A stretch of 64,000 nt of DNA. Source: Paenibacillus ehimensis NBRC 15659. Its GTDB lineage: Bacteria; Bacillota; Bacilli; Paenibacillales; NBRC-103111. Made by a program: the position numbers and the translations under genes. Of the stretch, positions 33,402-41,877 are shown piece by piece. The notes beneath the pieces are model-generated. The model was not told the DNA's origin, ran no database searches, and saw only the letters and a program-made list of their open reading frames with translations. The stretch's first letter is position 1. Every line of letters starts with the position of its first letter. The stretch spans positions 1 through 64,000 of the forward strand of contig NZ_BILX01000007.1 in the NCBI RefSeq assembly GCF_004000785.1, read 5' to 3'.

Positions 33402-34113
33402 CGGGAGCTAGTTTCCAGTAGAGGGTGAACAGATAGAGTATCTGAGATGCGCTATTGGTCGCTTTTGGCCGATCGCCGAAATGTAGAGGAACTGAGATGC
33501 TCTATACGTGTCGAAAAATGTGAATGCGGTGAGGATGGAGTCCGATAGAGGAAGTGTACTTCCTCTATTTTTGCAGAACCCTCTAGTTCGTGGAGAATAA
33601 GTTACTTGAGTTCCTCTATTTGGATGGAACCTTTTGTGGAAGGCCCTCTTAGCCGCGCACCCCGGTTCGCATGTACACTTGGGCCCCTAATGCTTTGCGC
33701 TTAGGCCGGGCTGTTCACCGTTCGAGGCAGGAAGTGAGTCGTGTCGAAGGCACGCAGAGTATGGGAGAGGAATATGGGGGACTCTCAAAATACTAGCGGA
33801 CGCGTTGTACCGACGTGTGGTCGGCCGTGCACCCTCAACTTAGTCAGGGGACTGCGATGATACCTCCCTGTCACGACGTTGTGCACCCGCCAATCATGAC
33901 GGCTGCGAGCTTAGCGTTACGCTGCCTGTTACGCCCAGCTACACCCGCCCTGTTTACGTCGCCAGCCCGCGTCCCGCCATAACGTTGCATCACTTCTGAC
34001 TGCGACGGCCGCGAGGTGCAGCGTCTCGCGGCTGTGCGCCCGCTCGTCCAGCAGGGTCCCGTCGCCAGCCGCTGTCCCGTCACCAGTGCTCCGCCCCATC
34101 TGCGTCCCACCGC
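33402..34113. other. Gene-free region with palindromic repeats
   Basis: About 710 bp with no supported gene. The first 220 bp hold degenerate palindromic repeats (listed separately). From 33640 to 34113 the sequence is GC-rich with short open frames lacking ribosome sites or family resemblance; these look like chance frames. Confidence 0.6.
33434..33621. repeat. Cluster of about four degenerate TAGAGGAA palindromic repeats
   Basis: Units of 23 bp at 33434, 33484 and 33546, each TAGAG plus a centre plus CTCTAT or similar; the third is an almost perfect palindrome (TAGAGGAAGT, then ACTTCCTCTA). A fourth, partial unit ends TTGAGTTCCTCTATTT at 33621. Spacing is 50-62 bp. Confidence 0.6.
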
Positions 34114-35055
34114 CTATGCCTGCGGCGCGGCTTCGCTCACGCCGACTCCGGCTTCGCCGCGCATCCGCTGCTTGAACTCCTTCGGCGAGCAGTGATTGTG
34201 CCGCTTGAACAGCTTGTAGAACTGGGCCATGTTGGGGATGCCGACTTCGAAGCCGACCTCGACGATGCTCAGATCGCGCGTCAACAGCAGGCGCTCGGCT
34301 TTTTTCACGCGCTTGTAGTTGACGTAATCGACGAAGGAGAGGCCTATGACCTTCTTGAAATACTTGATGAAATAGTGGTAGCTCAGGTTCAGCAGCCCGC
34401 ACATGTCCTCCACGGCGATTTTCTCGCTCAGATGCCGGTCGACGTAATCGAGCGCCGGGCGGAGCCGGATCAGCTCGGTTTCCTCCGCGCCGCCGAGCAC
34501 GCCTTCCGTGTCGCTTCGCATGAGCAGCAGCATCAGCCGCTTGATCGATGCGCTGATGGCCAACTCGTAGCCGCGCATCCGGCTTTGGGACTCCTCGAAG
34601 ATGTCCATAATAAGCGCGTAGGCTTCCCGCCGGGCTGACTCATTGTCGCGAAAAATATAATTCAGCTTCCACAGCGGCTGCGTGAGCTCCGAGAAGCAGT
34701 GCAGGTAAGGCATCGTGCTCTGGTCGAAATGCTGGGACAAATCGACCTGGAACACGATATAGCGAAGCAGCCCCGGATCAAGCTTGGCCGTCCGGTGAAG
34801 CTGCGAGGACCCAAGTATGATCAGATCGCCGGGACCGATGACGGTGTACTCGTGCTTCGTCTGGATACCGAGCCGTCCCTCGATAATGGCTAGAAATTCC
34901 ACTTCCTTGTGGTAATGCCACCGGCATTTGTCCGAGAGGCCGTGGTAGGGCGAATCCGAGCAAATTTCCCATATTTTTAAGAACAGCAGCGGGTTCTGGT
35001 AAATAACTTCCTCCTCGCTGGCCGTTTCCATTGGCATTTCGACGACGGTTTTCAT
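34114..35055 (-). CDS. AraC-family transcriptional regulator
   Basis: About 313-aa AraC regulator. The cupin sensing domain has CRWHYHKEVEFLAIIEGRLGI and VIGPGDLIILGSSQLHRT; the C-terminal DNA-binding part has IAVEDMCGLLNLSYHYFIKYFKK and IVEVGFEVGIPNMAQFYKLFK, then CSPKEFKQRM. The start at ATG 35055 is a guess: it follows GAGGTG at 13 bp, with a 14-bp palindrome (35058-35071) between; an alternative ATG at 35148 adds 31 residues. It is divergent from the ThuA-like gene at 35278, its likely target. Confidence 0.85.
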   Translation of the reverse strand: MKTVVEMPMETASEEEVIYQNPLLFLKIWEICSDSPYHGLSDKCRWHYHKEVEFLAIIEGRLGIQTKHEYTVIGPGDLIILGSSQLHRTAKLDPGLLRYIVFQVDLSQHFDQSTMPYLHCFSELTQPLWKLNYIFRDNESARREAYALIMDIFEESQSRMRGYELAISASIKRLMLLLMRSDTEGVLGGAEETELIRLRPALDYVDRHLSEKIAVEDMCGLLNLSYHYFIKYFKKVIGLSFVDYVNYKRVKKAERLLLTRDLSIVEVGFEVGIPNMAQFYKLFKRHNHCSPKEFKQRMRGEAGVGVSEAAPQA

Positions 35056-35277
35056 AAGTGCGCCGGCGCACCTCGCTTCCAAGTGTACGATTGGGACAAG
35101 CCATTTTTGAATAGATCGATTTATAGCCTCGCTAGGCATATTCCGCAATTCAGTATATCACGAAAGCAGTATCGATGGCAGTTTTGCATACAGACGAAAC
35201 AGGATTGGGAATATCTTTTTGCAAAGGGATTCACTATACTGTAAGAAAAGCTTCAATTCCAAGGTGGAGGGACTCTC

Positions 35278-36015
35278 ATGAGCCAAAAACTGCGCGTTAC
35301 CGTATGGAACGAATTCCGTCATGAAAAAGAAAGCGAGATCGTGCGTTCCGTATATCCGAACGGCATTCACACGGCAATCGGCGAGGGGCTGGGCGCGGAC
35401 TTCGAAGTAGCCTACGCGACGCTGGACGAGCCGGAGCATGGGTTGACCGAAGACAAGCTGAACAACACCGACGTCCTGATCTGGTGGGGTCATAAAGCGC
35501 ACGGCGACGTTCAGGATGAGATTGTAGAGCGCGTGCATCAGCGTGTCCTGCACGGCATGGGGCTGATCGTGCTGCACTCGGGGCATTTTTCGAAAATTTT
35601 CAAAAAGCTCATGGGCACCGGCTGCGACCTCAAATGGCGCGAAGCCGACGAGAAAGAGCGCATCTGGGTCGTATCCCCGGGCCATCCGATCGTTGAAGGC
35701 ATCGGCGAATATATCGAGCTGCCGGCCGAGGAAATGTACGGCGAGCACTTCGACATCCCGCAGCCGGACGAGCTGATTATGGTCAGCTGGTTCGAGGGCG
35801 GGGAAGTATTCCGCAGCGGCTGCACGTTCCATCGCGGCCAAGGCAAAATCTTCTACTTCCGTCCGGGTCACGAAACGTACCCGACCTATTACAACGAGCA
35901 GGTGCGCCGCGTCATCCGCAACGCCGCCCAATGGGCCGCCCCGACGACGCGCGAGTATCCGAAATACGGCAACCACAAGCCGCTCGAAGCGATTAAAGGG
36001 AAAGCGAACGCTTAA
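35278..36015 (+). CDS. ThuA-like domain protein
   Basis: 245-aa protein of the ThuA (trehalose-utilisation) family, a class I glutamine-amidotransferase-like fold. Family features: [14 protein letters not shown] at the first strand, [36 protein letters not shown] and the late [18 protein letters not shown]. No classic amidotransferase Cys is evident at the nucleophile elbow (LHSGHF), as is usual here. The family acts in sugar catabolism, probably with oxidoreductases, but the reaction is not settled. AAGGTGGAGGG precedes ATG 35278. Single gene, divergent from an AraC regulator. Confidence 0.88.
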   Translation: MSQKLRVTVWNEFRHEKESEIVRSVYPNGIHTAIGEGLGADFEVAYATLDEPEHGLTEDKLNNTDVLIWWGHKAHGDVQDEIVERVHQRVLHGMGLIVLHSGHFSKIFKKLMGTGCDLKWREADEKERIWVVSPGHPIVEGIGEYIELPAEEMYGEHFDIPQPDELIMVSWFEGGEVFRSGCTFHRGQGKIFYFRPGHETYPTYYNEQVRRVIRNAAQWAAPTTREYPKYGNHKPLEAIKGKANA

Positions 36016-36039
36016 CTCTCCCTATCCCCTAGCCACAAG

Positions 36040-36087
36040 AAAAGACCGCCGCGAAAATGCTGGTTTCAGCCGTCGCAGCGGTCTTTT
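36040..36087 (+). terminator. Terminator of the ThuA-like gene
   Basis: AAAAGACCGC (36040-36049) pairs with GCGGTCTTTT (36078-36087), stem followed by CGTTAT. Confidence 0.8.
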
Positions 36088-36380
36088 CGTTATACTCACA
36101 TTGCGTCAGGCGATGTCAGACGCAGGCTTCACGGATGACGGCAAAAGTTCTTGCAGAGGTTTGACCGCAAACTGTGCGTCCCTGGGGGTCCCTGCCCGTA
36201 CCCGCCGGTCGCCGCCCGTCACTCATTCCAGTCCAGTTCCGCTTGGCCGTCGCCTATCCCTGCTCGTCCTTGTCATTAGCCCATGCTTAGCTCACTCATC
36301 TTCATTCGCGTACGCTTAGCTCATCTTCACCGCCTTCACTCAGCTGATCCTCATTCGCCTCATTATTCCGCCGCTTGCCT
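36088..36380. other. Gene-free stretch
   Basis: About 290 bp between the ThuA terminator and the convergent carboxymuconolactone-decarboxylase-like gene. Repeated GCTTAGCTCA and TTCATTCGC-type words are seen from 36270 to 36350, but no gene, hairpin or promoter can be supported. Confidence 0.5.
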
Positions 36381-36788
36381 CTAACCGTTACCGTCTCTTC
36401 TTGCTCTCCTGCTTTCGAACACCTCCTGAGCGACCGTGAAGATCGCGTTCAGCGCCACCGGAAACCCGGCATAGATGATCATCTGCAGGATTGTTTCCAC
36501 GATCTCTTCCTCGGTCCAGCCGACGTTAAGCGCTCCGTTGATATAAAACCGCAATTGCTGCGTATTCCCCAGCGCCGTCAAGCCCGCGACGGAGGCGAGC
36601 AAGCGGGACTTCAAGTCCAACCCGGGACGGGAAAACAACTGTCCGTAATTGAATTCGACCGCCAGCCTTCCCAGATCGGGAGCGGGGGAATGCTTGAAGC
36701 TGTCGACAACAGCCTGATAGTTTTCTTTATCGATTTGGGCTAAAATATCCAGGCCCCTTTGATACGTGTGATCTTGGGAAGACGACAT
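36381..36788 (-). CDS. Carboxymuconolactone decarboxylase/AhpD-family protein
   Basis: 135-aa protein of the CMD family. The core LAVEFNYGQLFSRPGLDLKSRLLASVAGLTALG is the conserved decarboxylase/AhpD segment; no CxxC peroxidase pair is present, so the gamma-carboxymuconolactone decarboxylase-like branch is favoured over AhpD. EEIVETILQMIIYAGFPVALNAI is the final conserved helix. AAAGGAGTTTACCAAC precedes the ATG. It lies 42 bp downstream of the MFS gene and is probably cotranscribed. The true substrate is unknown. Confidence 0.88.
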   Translation of the reverse strand: MSSSQDHTYQRGLDILAQIDKENYQAVVDSFKHSPAPDLGRLAVEFNYGQLFSRPGLDLKSRLLASVAGLTALGNTQQLRFYINGALNVGWTEEEIVETILQMIIYAGFPVALNAIFTVAQEVFESRRARRDGNG

Positions 36789-36830
36789 GTTGGTAAACTC
36801 CTTTTCACCGTTTATTGTTCCATGAAGGCT

Positions 36831-38054
36831 TTACTTGCTTTCTTCGGCGGCTCTCGCCCCAGCCGCTTGATTGCACCGGCGACTGCCCAGTCCCCCGAAC
36901 GAGGCGGCAACCATGAGCGACCCTGTCAGGCACACCATGCTCCATTGCCCGTGGCTCCACGCCAGTACTCCGAGATAGGAGCCGGCCGCGCCGCCCAGAA
37001 AGGTCGAGACCATGTACAAGCCGTTCAAACGGCTGCGCGCTTCGGCGGACAGCGCAAAAATCCGCGCTTGGCAAGCGACTTGATTCGCTTGGGTGCCGAC
37101 GGTGAGCAGGAACGCGCCGAGCAGCAGGACCGACAGCCGGTTGCCTGAAAACGACAGAAGCAGGAACGAAGCCGCAACGACCAGCAGGCACAGCAGGTTG
37201 GCAACCCAGGCGCCCTTGCGGTCGATGATGCGTCCGACGACAGGCGAGGCAAATGCTCCACCGAATCCGATCAAGCCCACGATACCTACAAATTCGCTGC
37301 CTAGCGAATACGCGGGCGATTTCAACAGGAACGCCAACGTGGTCCAAAATACGCTGAACGCGCCGAACACCATCCCTTGACTCAAGCAAGCTTGCCGCAG
37401 GACGGATTCCTTCCAAAACAATGGCCCCAACGACCGCAAAAGCGCTCCGTACGTCAAAGCGGCGGATTGCTTGCTCCTCGGAAATTTCCAGCGTACCCAG
37501 CCGATGAGCAGCAGCATGCAGGCGAGCGAAATCCAGTACATCGCCCGCCAGCCGAGCTGGGCGTCTACAATTCCGCTTAGCAGCCGGGCGCCGAAAATGC
37601 CGCAGATGAGTCCGATCGCGACCTTTCCGAGCACGTTGCCGCGCTGCCGGACGTCGGCCAGCTCCGCGGCCCAGGGAAAGACGATTTGCGGAATAACGGT
37701 CGTCGCACCGATCAGCAGATGGGCGACAATGAGCCAGCTTGCGCTCGGAGCCAGCGCGGCTAACGCCAAGGCGAGGCTGACGAGACCAAGCAGCGAGATG
37801 ATCAGCCGCCGCCGCTCCACCCGGTCTCCGAGCGGTACGAGAAACAGATTGCCAAGCGCATAGCCGATCTGGACCAGCGTGGCCACAAGTCCGATCTGTA
37901 CCTCGGTCGTCCGGAACGTGTACGCCATGCTCACCAGCAGCGTCTGGTTGATATACACGTTGGCTACGGTAAAACCGCAGGTCACAGCCATGAGAAACAC
38001 CAGGCCTCGTGTCAGAAGGGAGCGCTGCGCCGCTTCAGCAAAGGAAGCTTTCAT
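36831..38054 (-). CDS. MFS transporter (efflux type)
   Basis: 407-aa major facilitator with about 12 helices. GNLFLVPLGDRVERRRLIISLL is the loop 2-3 signature (G-x-x-x-D-R-x-x-R-R), and TVANVYINQTLLVSM lies in helix 1; this branch (DHA1-type, formerly similar to YtbD/AraJ exporters) commonly exports drugs or metabolites. ATG 38054 follows AAGGAGG; a GTG three codons upstream overlaps the ribosome site. The XRE/MmyB regulator is divergent, its start 125 bp away, and a CMD-like gene follows, so the unit resembles a small-molecule response set. Confidence 0.9.
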   Translation of the reverse strand: MKASFAEAAQRSLLTRGLVFLMAVTCGFTVANVYINQTLLVSMAYTFRTTEVQIGLVATLVQIGYALGNLFLVPLGDRVERRRLIISLLGLVSLALALAALAPSASWLIVAHLLIGATTVIPQIVFPWAAELADVRQRGNVLGKVAIGLICGIFGARLLSGIVDAQLGWRAMYWISLACMLLLIGWVRWKFPRSKQSAALTYGALLRSLGPLFWKESVLRQACLSQGMVFGAFSVFWTTLAFLLKSPAYSLGSEFVGIVGLIGFGGAFASPVVGRIIDRKGAWVANLLCLLVVAASFLLLSFSGNRLSVLLLGAFLLTVGTQANQVACQARIFALSAEARSRLNGLYMVSTFLGGAAGSYLGVLAWSHGQWSMVCLTGSLMVAASFGGLGSRRCNQAAGARAAEESK

Positions 38055-38179
38055 CCGAATCACCTCCTTGTCCGGTGGATAGATTCTTTACAACGCCATG
38101 TTATAGGAACTACAATCATCTAAATAGATTCTTGTTTATCCTAGTATTCGGAGTAACGGTTTTGGGAGGAGAAAGCCCT

Positions 38180-39061
38180 GTGATTCGTCAAGATCAGGAG
38201 AGGAGAAAGGAACTGGGGGATTTTCTGAAGTCGCGCCGAAGCCGGCTGCTGCCCGCGGATTTCGGACTGCCGACAGGCCCCCGGCGCAAAGCCAAAGGAC
38301 TTCGGCGGGAAGAGCTGGCCCAGTTGGCGGGAGTAGGACTGACGTGGTATACGTGGCTCGAGCAGGGAAGAGACATCCATGTGTCGGCCGAAGTATTGGA
38401 AAGCCTCGCCCAGGTGTTTCGCTTGAGCGTGGAGGAGCGGAACCACCTGTTCCTGCTGGCGCATCAGCAGCTGCCGCCGGCCCAAGCCCCCATATCCCCT
38501 AAAGATAAAGCGCATCCCGTGCTGCAAAATTTCATAGACCACTTTGCCGACTGCCCGGCTTACGTCACCGATCATCATTGGGACGTCATCGCATGGAACC
38601 AAGCGGCGTGCGTGGTATTCGGCGATTTTAACCGGATGAACGACAAAGAGCGGAACGCCATCTGGCGCTGCTTTGCTTCACCTGCGTACCGGGCGCTGCT
38701 GGCGGATTGGGAAGACCACGCACAGCGGCTGCTGGCGCAATTCCGTTCGACATGCAGCCGGTTCGTCGGTGAACCGTGGTTCAAGGCATTGGTCGAGGAG
38801 CTGACCGAGCTTAGTCCGGAGTTCCGCACATGGTGGCCGAGACATGACGTTTTCGGCACGCGGATCGGAAGAAAGGAAATGCGGCATCCCAAGGCAGGAA
38901 CGCTGATCATGGAGCATATTACGTTCCAGCTTTATGACGATCCGGATCTGAAGCTGACGCTGTATCGTCCGCTCCCCGAGGGGGAGACCGACCGCAAGCT
39001 GGCCGGGCTGCTCCAAGAAGAGGCGGCGAAGGCCCGTCCCGGCACGACCGGACCGGTATGA
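38180..39061 (+). CDS. XRE-family regulator with MmyB-like ligand domain
   Basis: 293-aa regulator. N-terminal helix-turn-helix: FLKSRRSRLLPADFGLP, then RRKAKGLRREELAQLAGVG and TWYTWLEQGRDI (residues about 10-80), the typical opening of this Streptomyces MmyB-like group. From about 105 on, the MmyB ligand-binding domain: YVTDHHWDVIAWNQAACVVF, FRTWWPRHDVFGTRIGRKEMRHP and FQLYDDPDLKLTLY. The start is GTG 38180 with GGAGGAG eight bases upstream; the frame is open upstream into the divergent gene. It probably represses the divergent MFS/CMD operon until a small, perhaps fatty-acid-like ligand binds. Confidence 0.9.
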   Translation: MIRQDQERRKELGDFLKSRRSRLLPADFGLPTGPRRKAKGLRREELAQLAGVGLTWYTWLEQGRDIHVSAEVLESLAQVFRLSVEERNHLFLLAHQQLPPAQAPISPKDKAHPVLQNFIDHFADCPAYVTDHHWDVIAWNQAACVVFGDFNRMNDKERNAIWRCFASPAYRALLADWEDHAQRLLAQFRSTCSRFVGEPWFKALVEELTELSPEFRTWWPRHDVFGTRIGRKEMRHPKAGTLIMEHITFQLYDDPDLKLTLYRPLPEGETDRKLAGLLQEEAAKARPGTTGPV

Positions 39062-39218
39062 CCAATCCGGGCAGCTTGGCTGGCTTGCACCTTCGGATTC
39101 ACCCAAGCCTGCTCGCGGGGATGAAAGGAGGACGTTCGGGCGGGCGCTGTTGCAGAGCGGCGCCGTTTGTTCGATAATAAAACGATAAAGCGTTTCGCCG
39201 CGTATTGGAGTGAATCGA

Positions 39219-39695
39219 ATGATCGAGCCGCAGGAACAAATCGACCGCAAAGCCATCATCGTCTGGAGATGGAGCGGATTCATCGCTTCGGCGGTCTCCG
39301 CCCTGCTTGCCGCCGTCTTATTCTATCTCGCGCATCGTTTTCATTGGCCCGGGTGTATTCCCGTCGTGCTTGCGGCAGGCGTGCTGGCGGAAATCGTCCT
39401 GACGGTTCTCGTCATGCCTGAGCTGCGCTGGAAACGGTGGCGTTACGAGGTGCGGGAAGACGAAATTATGCTGCAGCAAGGGGTCATGTTCGTCAAGCGA
39501 ACGCTCATTCCGATGGTGCGCATCCAGCATGTCGATACGAATCAAGGTCCGCTGCTGCGGGCCTACGGGCTATCCGGCATTACGTTCTCCACGGCGGCGG
39601 GCAGCCACCAGATCCCCGCGCTGACCAGCGAGACGGCGGAAGCGCTGCGCGTGCGGATTGCGGAGCTGGCCAAGGTGTCCCATGAAGACCTCTAG
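39219..39695 (+). CDS. ydbS: Bacterial PH-domain membrane protein, YdbS-like
   Basis: 158-aa membrane protein: two hydrophobic helices (SGFIASAVSALLAAVLFYLA and PVVLAAGVLAEIVLTVLV), then a bPH_2 domain with WRYEVREDEIMLQQGVMFVKR, IPMVRIQHVDTNQGPLLRAYG, the repeated signature of the family. ATG 39219 follows GGAGTG; a GTG nine bases earlier is less likely. In B. subtilis the YdbS/YdbT pair is linked to export of and resistance to an antimicrobial peptide; the same pair stands here, with the next gene overlapping. Confidence 0.88.
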   Translation: MIEPQEQIDRKAIIVWRWSGFIASAVSALLAAVLFYLAHRFHWPGCIPVVLAAGVLAEIVLTVLVMPELRWKRWRYEVREDEIMLQQGVMFVKRTLIPMVRIQHVDTNQGPLLRAYGLSGITFSTAAGSHQIPALTSETAEALRVRIAELAKVSHEDL

Positions 39696-39711
39696 TATGA
39701 AGACCTCTAGT
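39682..39711 (+). repeat. Exact 15-bp tandem duplication at the ydbS/ydbT junction
   Basis: ATGAAGACCTCTAGT occurs twice in a row (39682-39696 and 39697-39711). The ydbS stop TAG lies in the first copy, and each copy supplies an ATG for ydbT (MKTSS MKTSS). Confidence 0.9.
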
Positions 39712-41145
39712 GGAAGGCTCCACCCGTTTGCCGCCGTACTGGTCTCTCTTCAAATCGTCAAAGGACTCATTGTACCGCTGCTCGTCATTCTCCTATCCAA
39801 GCATTCGCATTCCGGAACAGGGGCTCCGATTTATTTTCAGGTCGGGTGGAGCTTGGTTGCACTGGCGGGCTCCATCGTATGGGGATTTTTGTCCTGGCGC
39901 CGGTTCCGGTACGAAGTGTCGGACGGGCAGCTTAAGGTGATACAGGGCGTATTCGTACAAAAGAAATCGTTCATTCCGCTGGAGCGTATCCAGTCCGTCG
40001 ACCTGACGGAAGGGGTGCTGCACCGGTTGTTCGGGCTTGTCCGCGTCGAGGTGCAGACCGCCGGAGGCCAGAAGCCGGAGGCGGTGTTCCCGGCGCTTGC
40101 CCGCGGGGAGGCCGCGCGGCTGCGGAGCATGCTGGAGCCGGGGAAAGCGCCTCAAGGGCAAGGGCAGCCCGGGGCCGTACCTGCCGGGAGCGAGCCTCCC
40201 AAGCTGCGGATGACCTACAAGCTTCCCGCCGGAAGCTTGTTCGTAGCGGCGCTGACCACCGGCGGATTCGGGGTGTCCGTTTCTTTGCTGACGGCGGCCA
40301 TGAGCAAGCTGGACGAGATGTTCCCGGACTTTCACGTGTATCGGTATTTGTGGAACGCGCTCGATGCGGCGATGATCCCTTTGTTCGCCTTGGGCATTTT
40401 GCTGCTGGCGTGGATGATTTCGACGATCGTGTCCATCTTGAAGTTCGCAAACTTTACGATCACGCGAAAAGAAAACAAGCTGCTCCTGACCCGAGGCTTG
40501 CTGGAACGCCGTCAGGTGACCGTTCCGCTCCGCCGCATTCAGGCGATCCGCATCGTGGAAGAGCCGCTGTGGCAGCTTTTCGGCTTTTCGGCGATTTATG
40601 CGGAAACCGTCGGCTATGGCGCGCAAAAGGGGGAGAACGCGCACTTATTCCCGCTGCTCCGCAATCGAGAGCTCGGCGAATTCGTGAAGCGGATGACGCC
40701 TCAGTTCGAGGTCCCGGCTTCGCCGGAGCACCATGCGCTGCCGCGGCGGGCGCTGTGGTGCTATGCGCTGCCTGCTCCGCTCGTGCTGGCGCTGGCTGCT
40801 ATAGCCGCCGGTTTGATCGCCCCGTGGGCTTATGCCGGACTGCTGCTGTGCCCGCCCGTCATGATCTGGCAATGGTGGAGGTATCGGAGCGCGGGCTGGA
40901 GCCGGGAAGGCCGGCTGCTCGTCATTCGCTTCCGCCGCTTGGCGAAGACGACGGCGGTCATCCCGCTGTCGCGGGTGCAGTCCGTCAGCGTGGAGACCGG
41001 GCCGCTTCAGCGCAGGCTAGGCTTGTCCACCTTGCGAGTTGCCGTGGCGTCGAGCGGACGGGGGGCCTTTTTCCGCTTGGCGGGGCTGCCGGAGCCGGAG
41101 GCACGGGAGCTGGTGCGCTGGTATAGGGACCGGAACAAGCGATAG
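39682..41145 (+). CDS. ydbT: Bacterial PH-domain membrane protein, YdbT-like
   Basis: 487-aa membrane protein with three bPH_2 domains, each opening with the same pattern: RRFRYEVSDGQLKVIQGVF, then IPLERIQSVDLTEGVLHRLFG; ITRKENKLLLTRGLLERRQ with VPLRRIQAIRIVEEPL; and EGRLLVIRFRRLAKT with IPLSRVQSVSVETGPL. Hydrophobic helix pairs separate them. The start ATG 39682 lies within the last codons of ydbS, after AAGGTG; a second ATG at 39697 lies in an exact 15-bp tandem duplication. Partner of YdbS. Confidence 0.88.
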   Translation: MKTSSMKTSSGRLHPFAAVLVSLQIVKGLIVPLLVILLSKHSHSGTGAPIYFQVGWSLVALAGSIVWGFLSWRRFRYEVSDGQLKVIQGVFVQKKSFIPLERIQSVDLTEGVLHRLFGLVRVEVQTAGGQKPEAVFPALARGEAARLRSMLEPGKAPQGQGQPGAVPAGSEPPKLRMTYKLPAGSLFVAALTTGGFGVSVSLLTAAMSKLDEMFPDFHVYRYLWNALDAAMIPLFALGILLLAWMISTIVSILKFANFTITRKENKLLLTRGLLERRQVTVPLRRIQAIRIVEEPLWQLFGFSAIYAETVGYGAQKGENAHLFPLLRNRELGEFVKRMTPQFEVPASPEHHALPRRALWCYALPAPLVLALAAIAAGLIAPWAYAGLLLCPPVMIWQWWRYRSAGWSREGRLLVIRFRRLAKTTAVIPLSRVQSVSVETGPLQRRLGLSTLRVAVASSGRGAFFRLAGLPEPEARELVRWYRDRNKR

Positions 41146-41239
41146 CTGCTAGCCGCAGGCTTTTTCCCGGGAAAGAATGCGTATCGTCGCTATACGAATG
41201 ATTGATGACAAACGAACAAGCAGGAGTGAAGTGATCCGA

Positions 41240-41680
41240 ATGAGCAAAATCAGACCGAGCAATCCCCAAGATATCGATATATTAGTTGAGCTGTGGCTGC
41301 AAGAATCGTTGACCGCCCATCCGTTTATTGATGCGCAATATTGGCGGGCGAATGCGGAAGAGATGAAGACGAAGTATTTGCCGATGGCGGATACGATTGT
41401 GATCGAGGAAGACGGACACGTCGCAGGGTTTGTTTCCATGGTGGACGATTATTTGGCCGCCTTGTTTATCGACAGCAGGCATCAAAAGAAAGGGCTGGGC
41501 AAAGGGCTGCTCGACCATGTAAAACAAGACCGGACCGCGATCCGGCTGCAGGTGTACCGCCAGAACGAGCGCGCCGTCCGCTTCTATGAGAAGCAAGGCT
41601 TCCGCATCGAAGCGGAAATGATCGACGAAGCGACGTCGGCGGAAGAGTACCGGATGGTATGGATGAGGAATCATGAATAG
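41240..41680 (+). CDS. GNAT-family N-acetyltransferase
   Basis: 146-aa GNAT acetyltransferase. The acetyl-CoA loop is seen in LFIDSRHQKKGLGKGLLDHVK (Q/R-x-x-G-x-G/A) and the late motif VYRQNERAVRFYEKQGFRIEAE. The N-terminus IRPSNPQDIDILVELWLQES is typical of the YjaB/YhbS-like branch. Substrate unknown. ATG 41240 is used; a GTG at 41231 is closer to GGAG and possible. Followed by a strong terminator. Confidence 0.88.
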   Translation: MSKIRPSNPQDIDILVELWLQESLTAHPFIDAQYWRANAEEMKTKYLPMADTIVIEEDGHVAGFVSMVDDYLAALFIDSRHQKKGLGKGLLDHVKQDRTAIRLQVYRQNERAVRFYEKQGFRIEAEMIDEATSAEEYRMVWMRNHE

Positions 41681-41694
41681 ATTGTTATGAGTCG

Positions 41695-41722
41695 AAAAAA
41701 GCTGCCGCGGGCAGCTTTTTTT
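41695..41722 (+). terminator. Terminator of the GNAT gene
   Basis: AAAAAAGCTGCC and GGCAGCTTTTTTT, a 6-bp GC stem with A/T flanks. Confidence 0.85.
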
Positions 41723-41877
41723 GTTTGTCGGCTTATGGTTGGATTAGGCTTTCCGTGTCGGATTATATGTCGTCACAAAAATGTAATGAAAATATTTATT
41801 GTGTACTATTTAATTATATGTTATACATTATATATAGACGTTGCAAAACCAACAGCAAGCTTGGGAGGGGTACCGGA

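Noticed and set aside
33871-34110. 79-codon minus-strand frame downstream of the AraC gene
   Set aside because: No start signal, no family resemblance; lies in gene-free GC-rich DNA.
36101-36319. 72-codon plus-strand frame after the ThuA terminator
   Set aside because: No ribosome site, low-complexity Ser/Arg/Pro composition.
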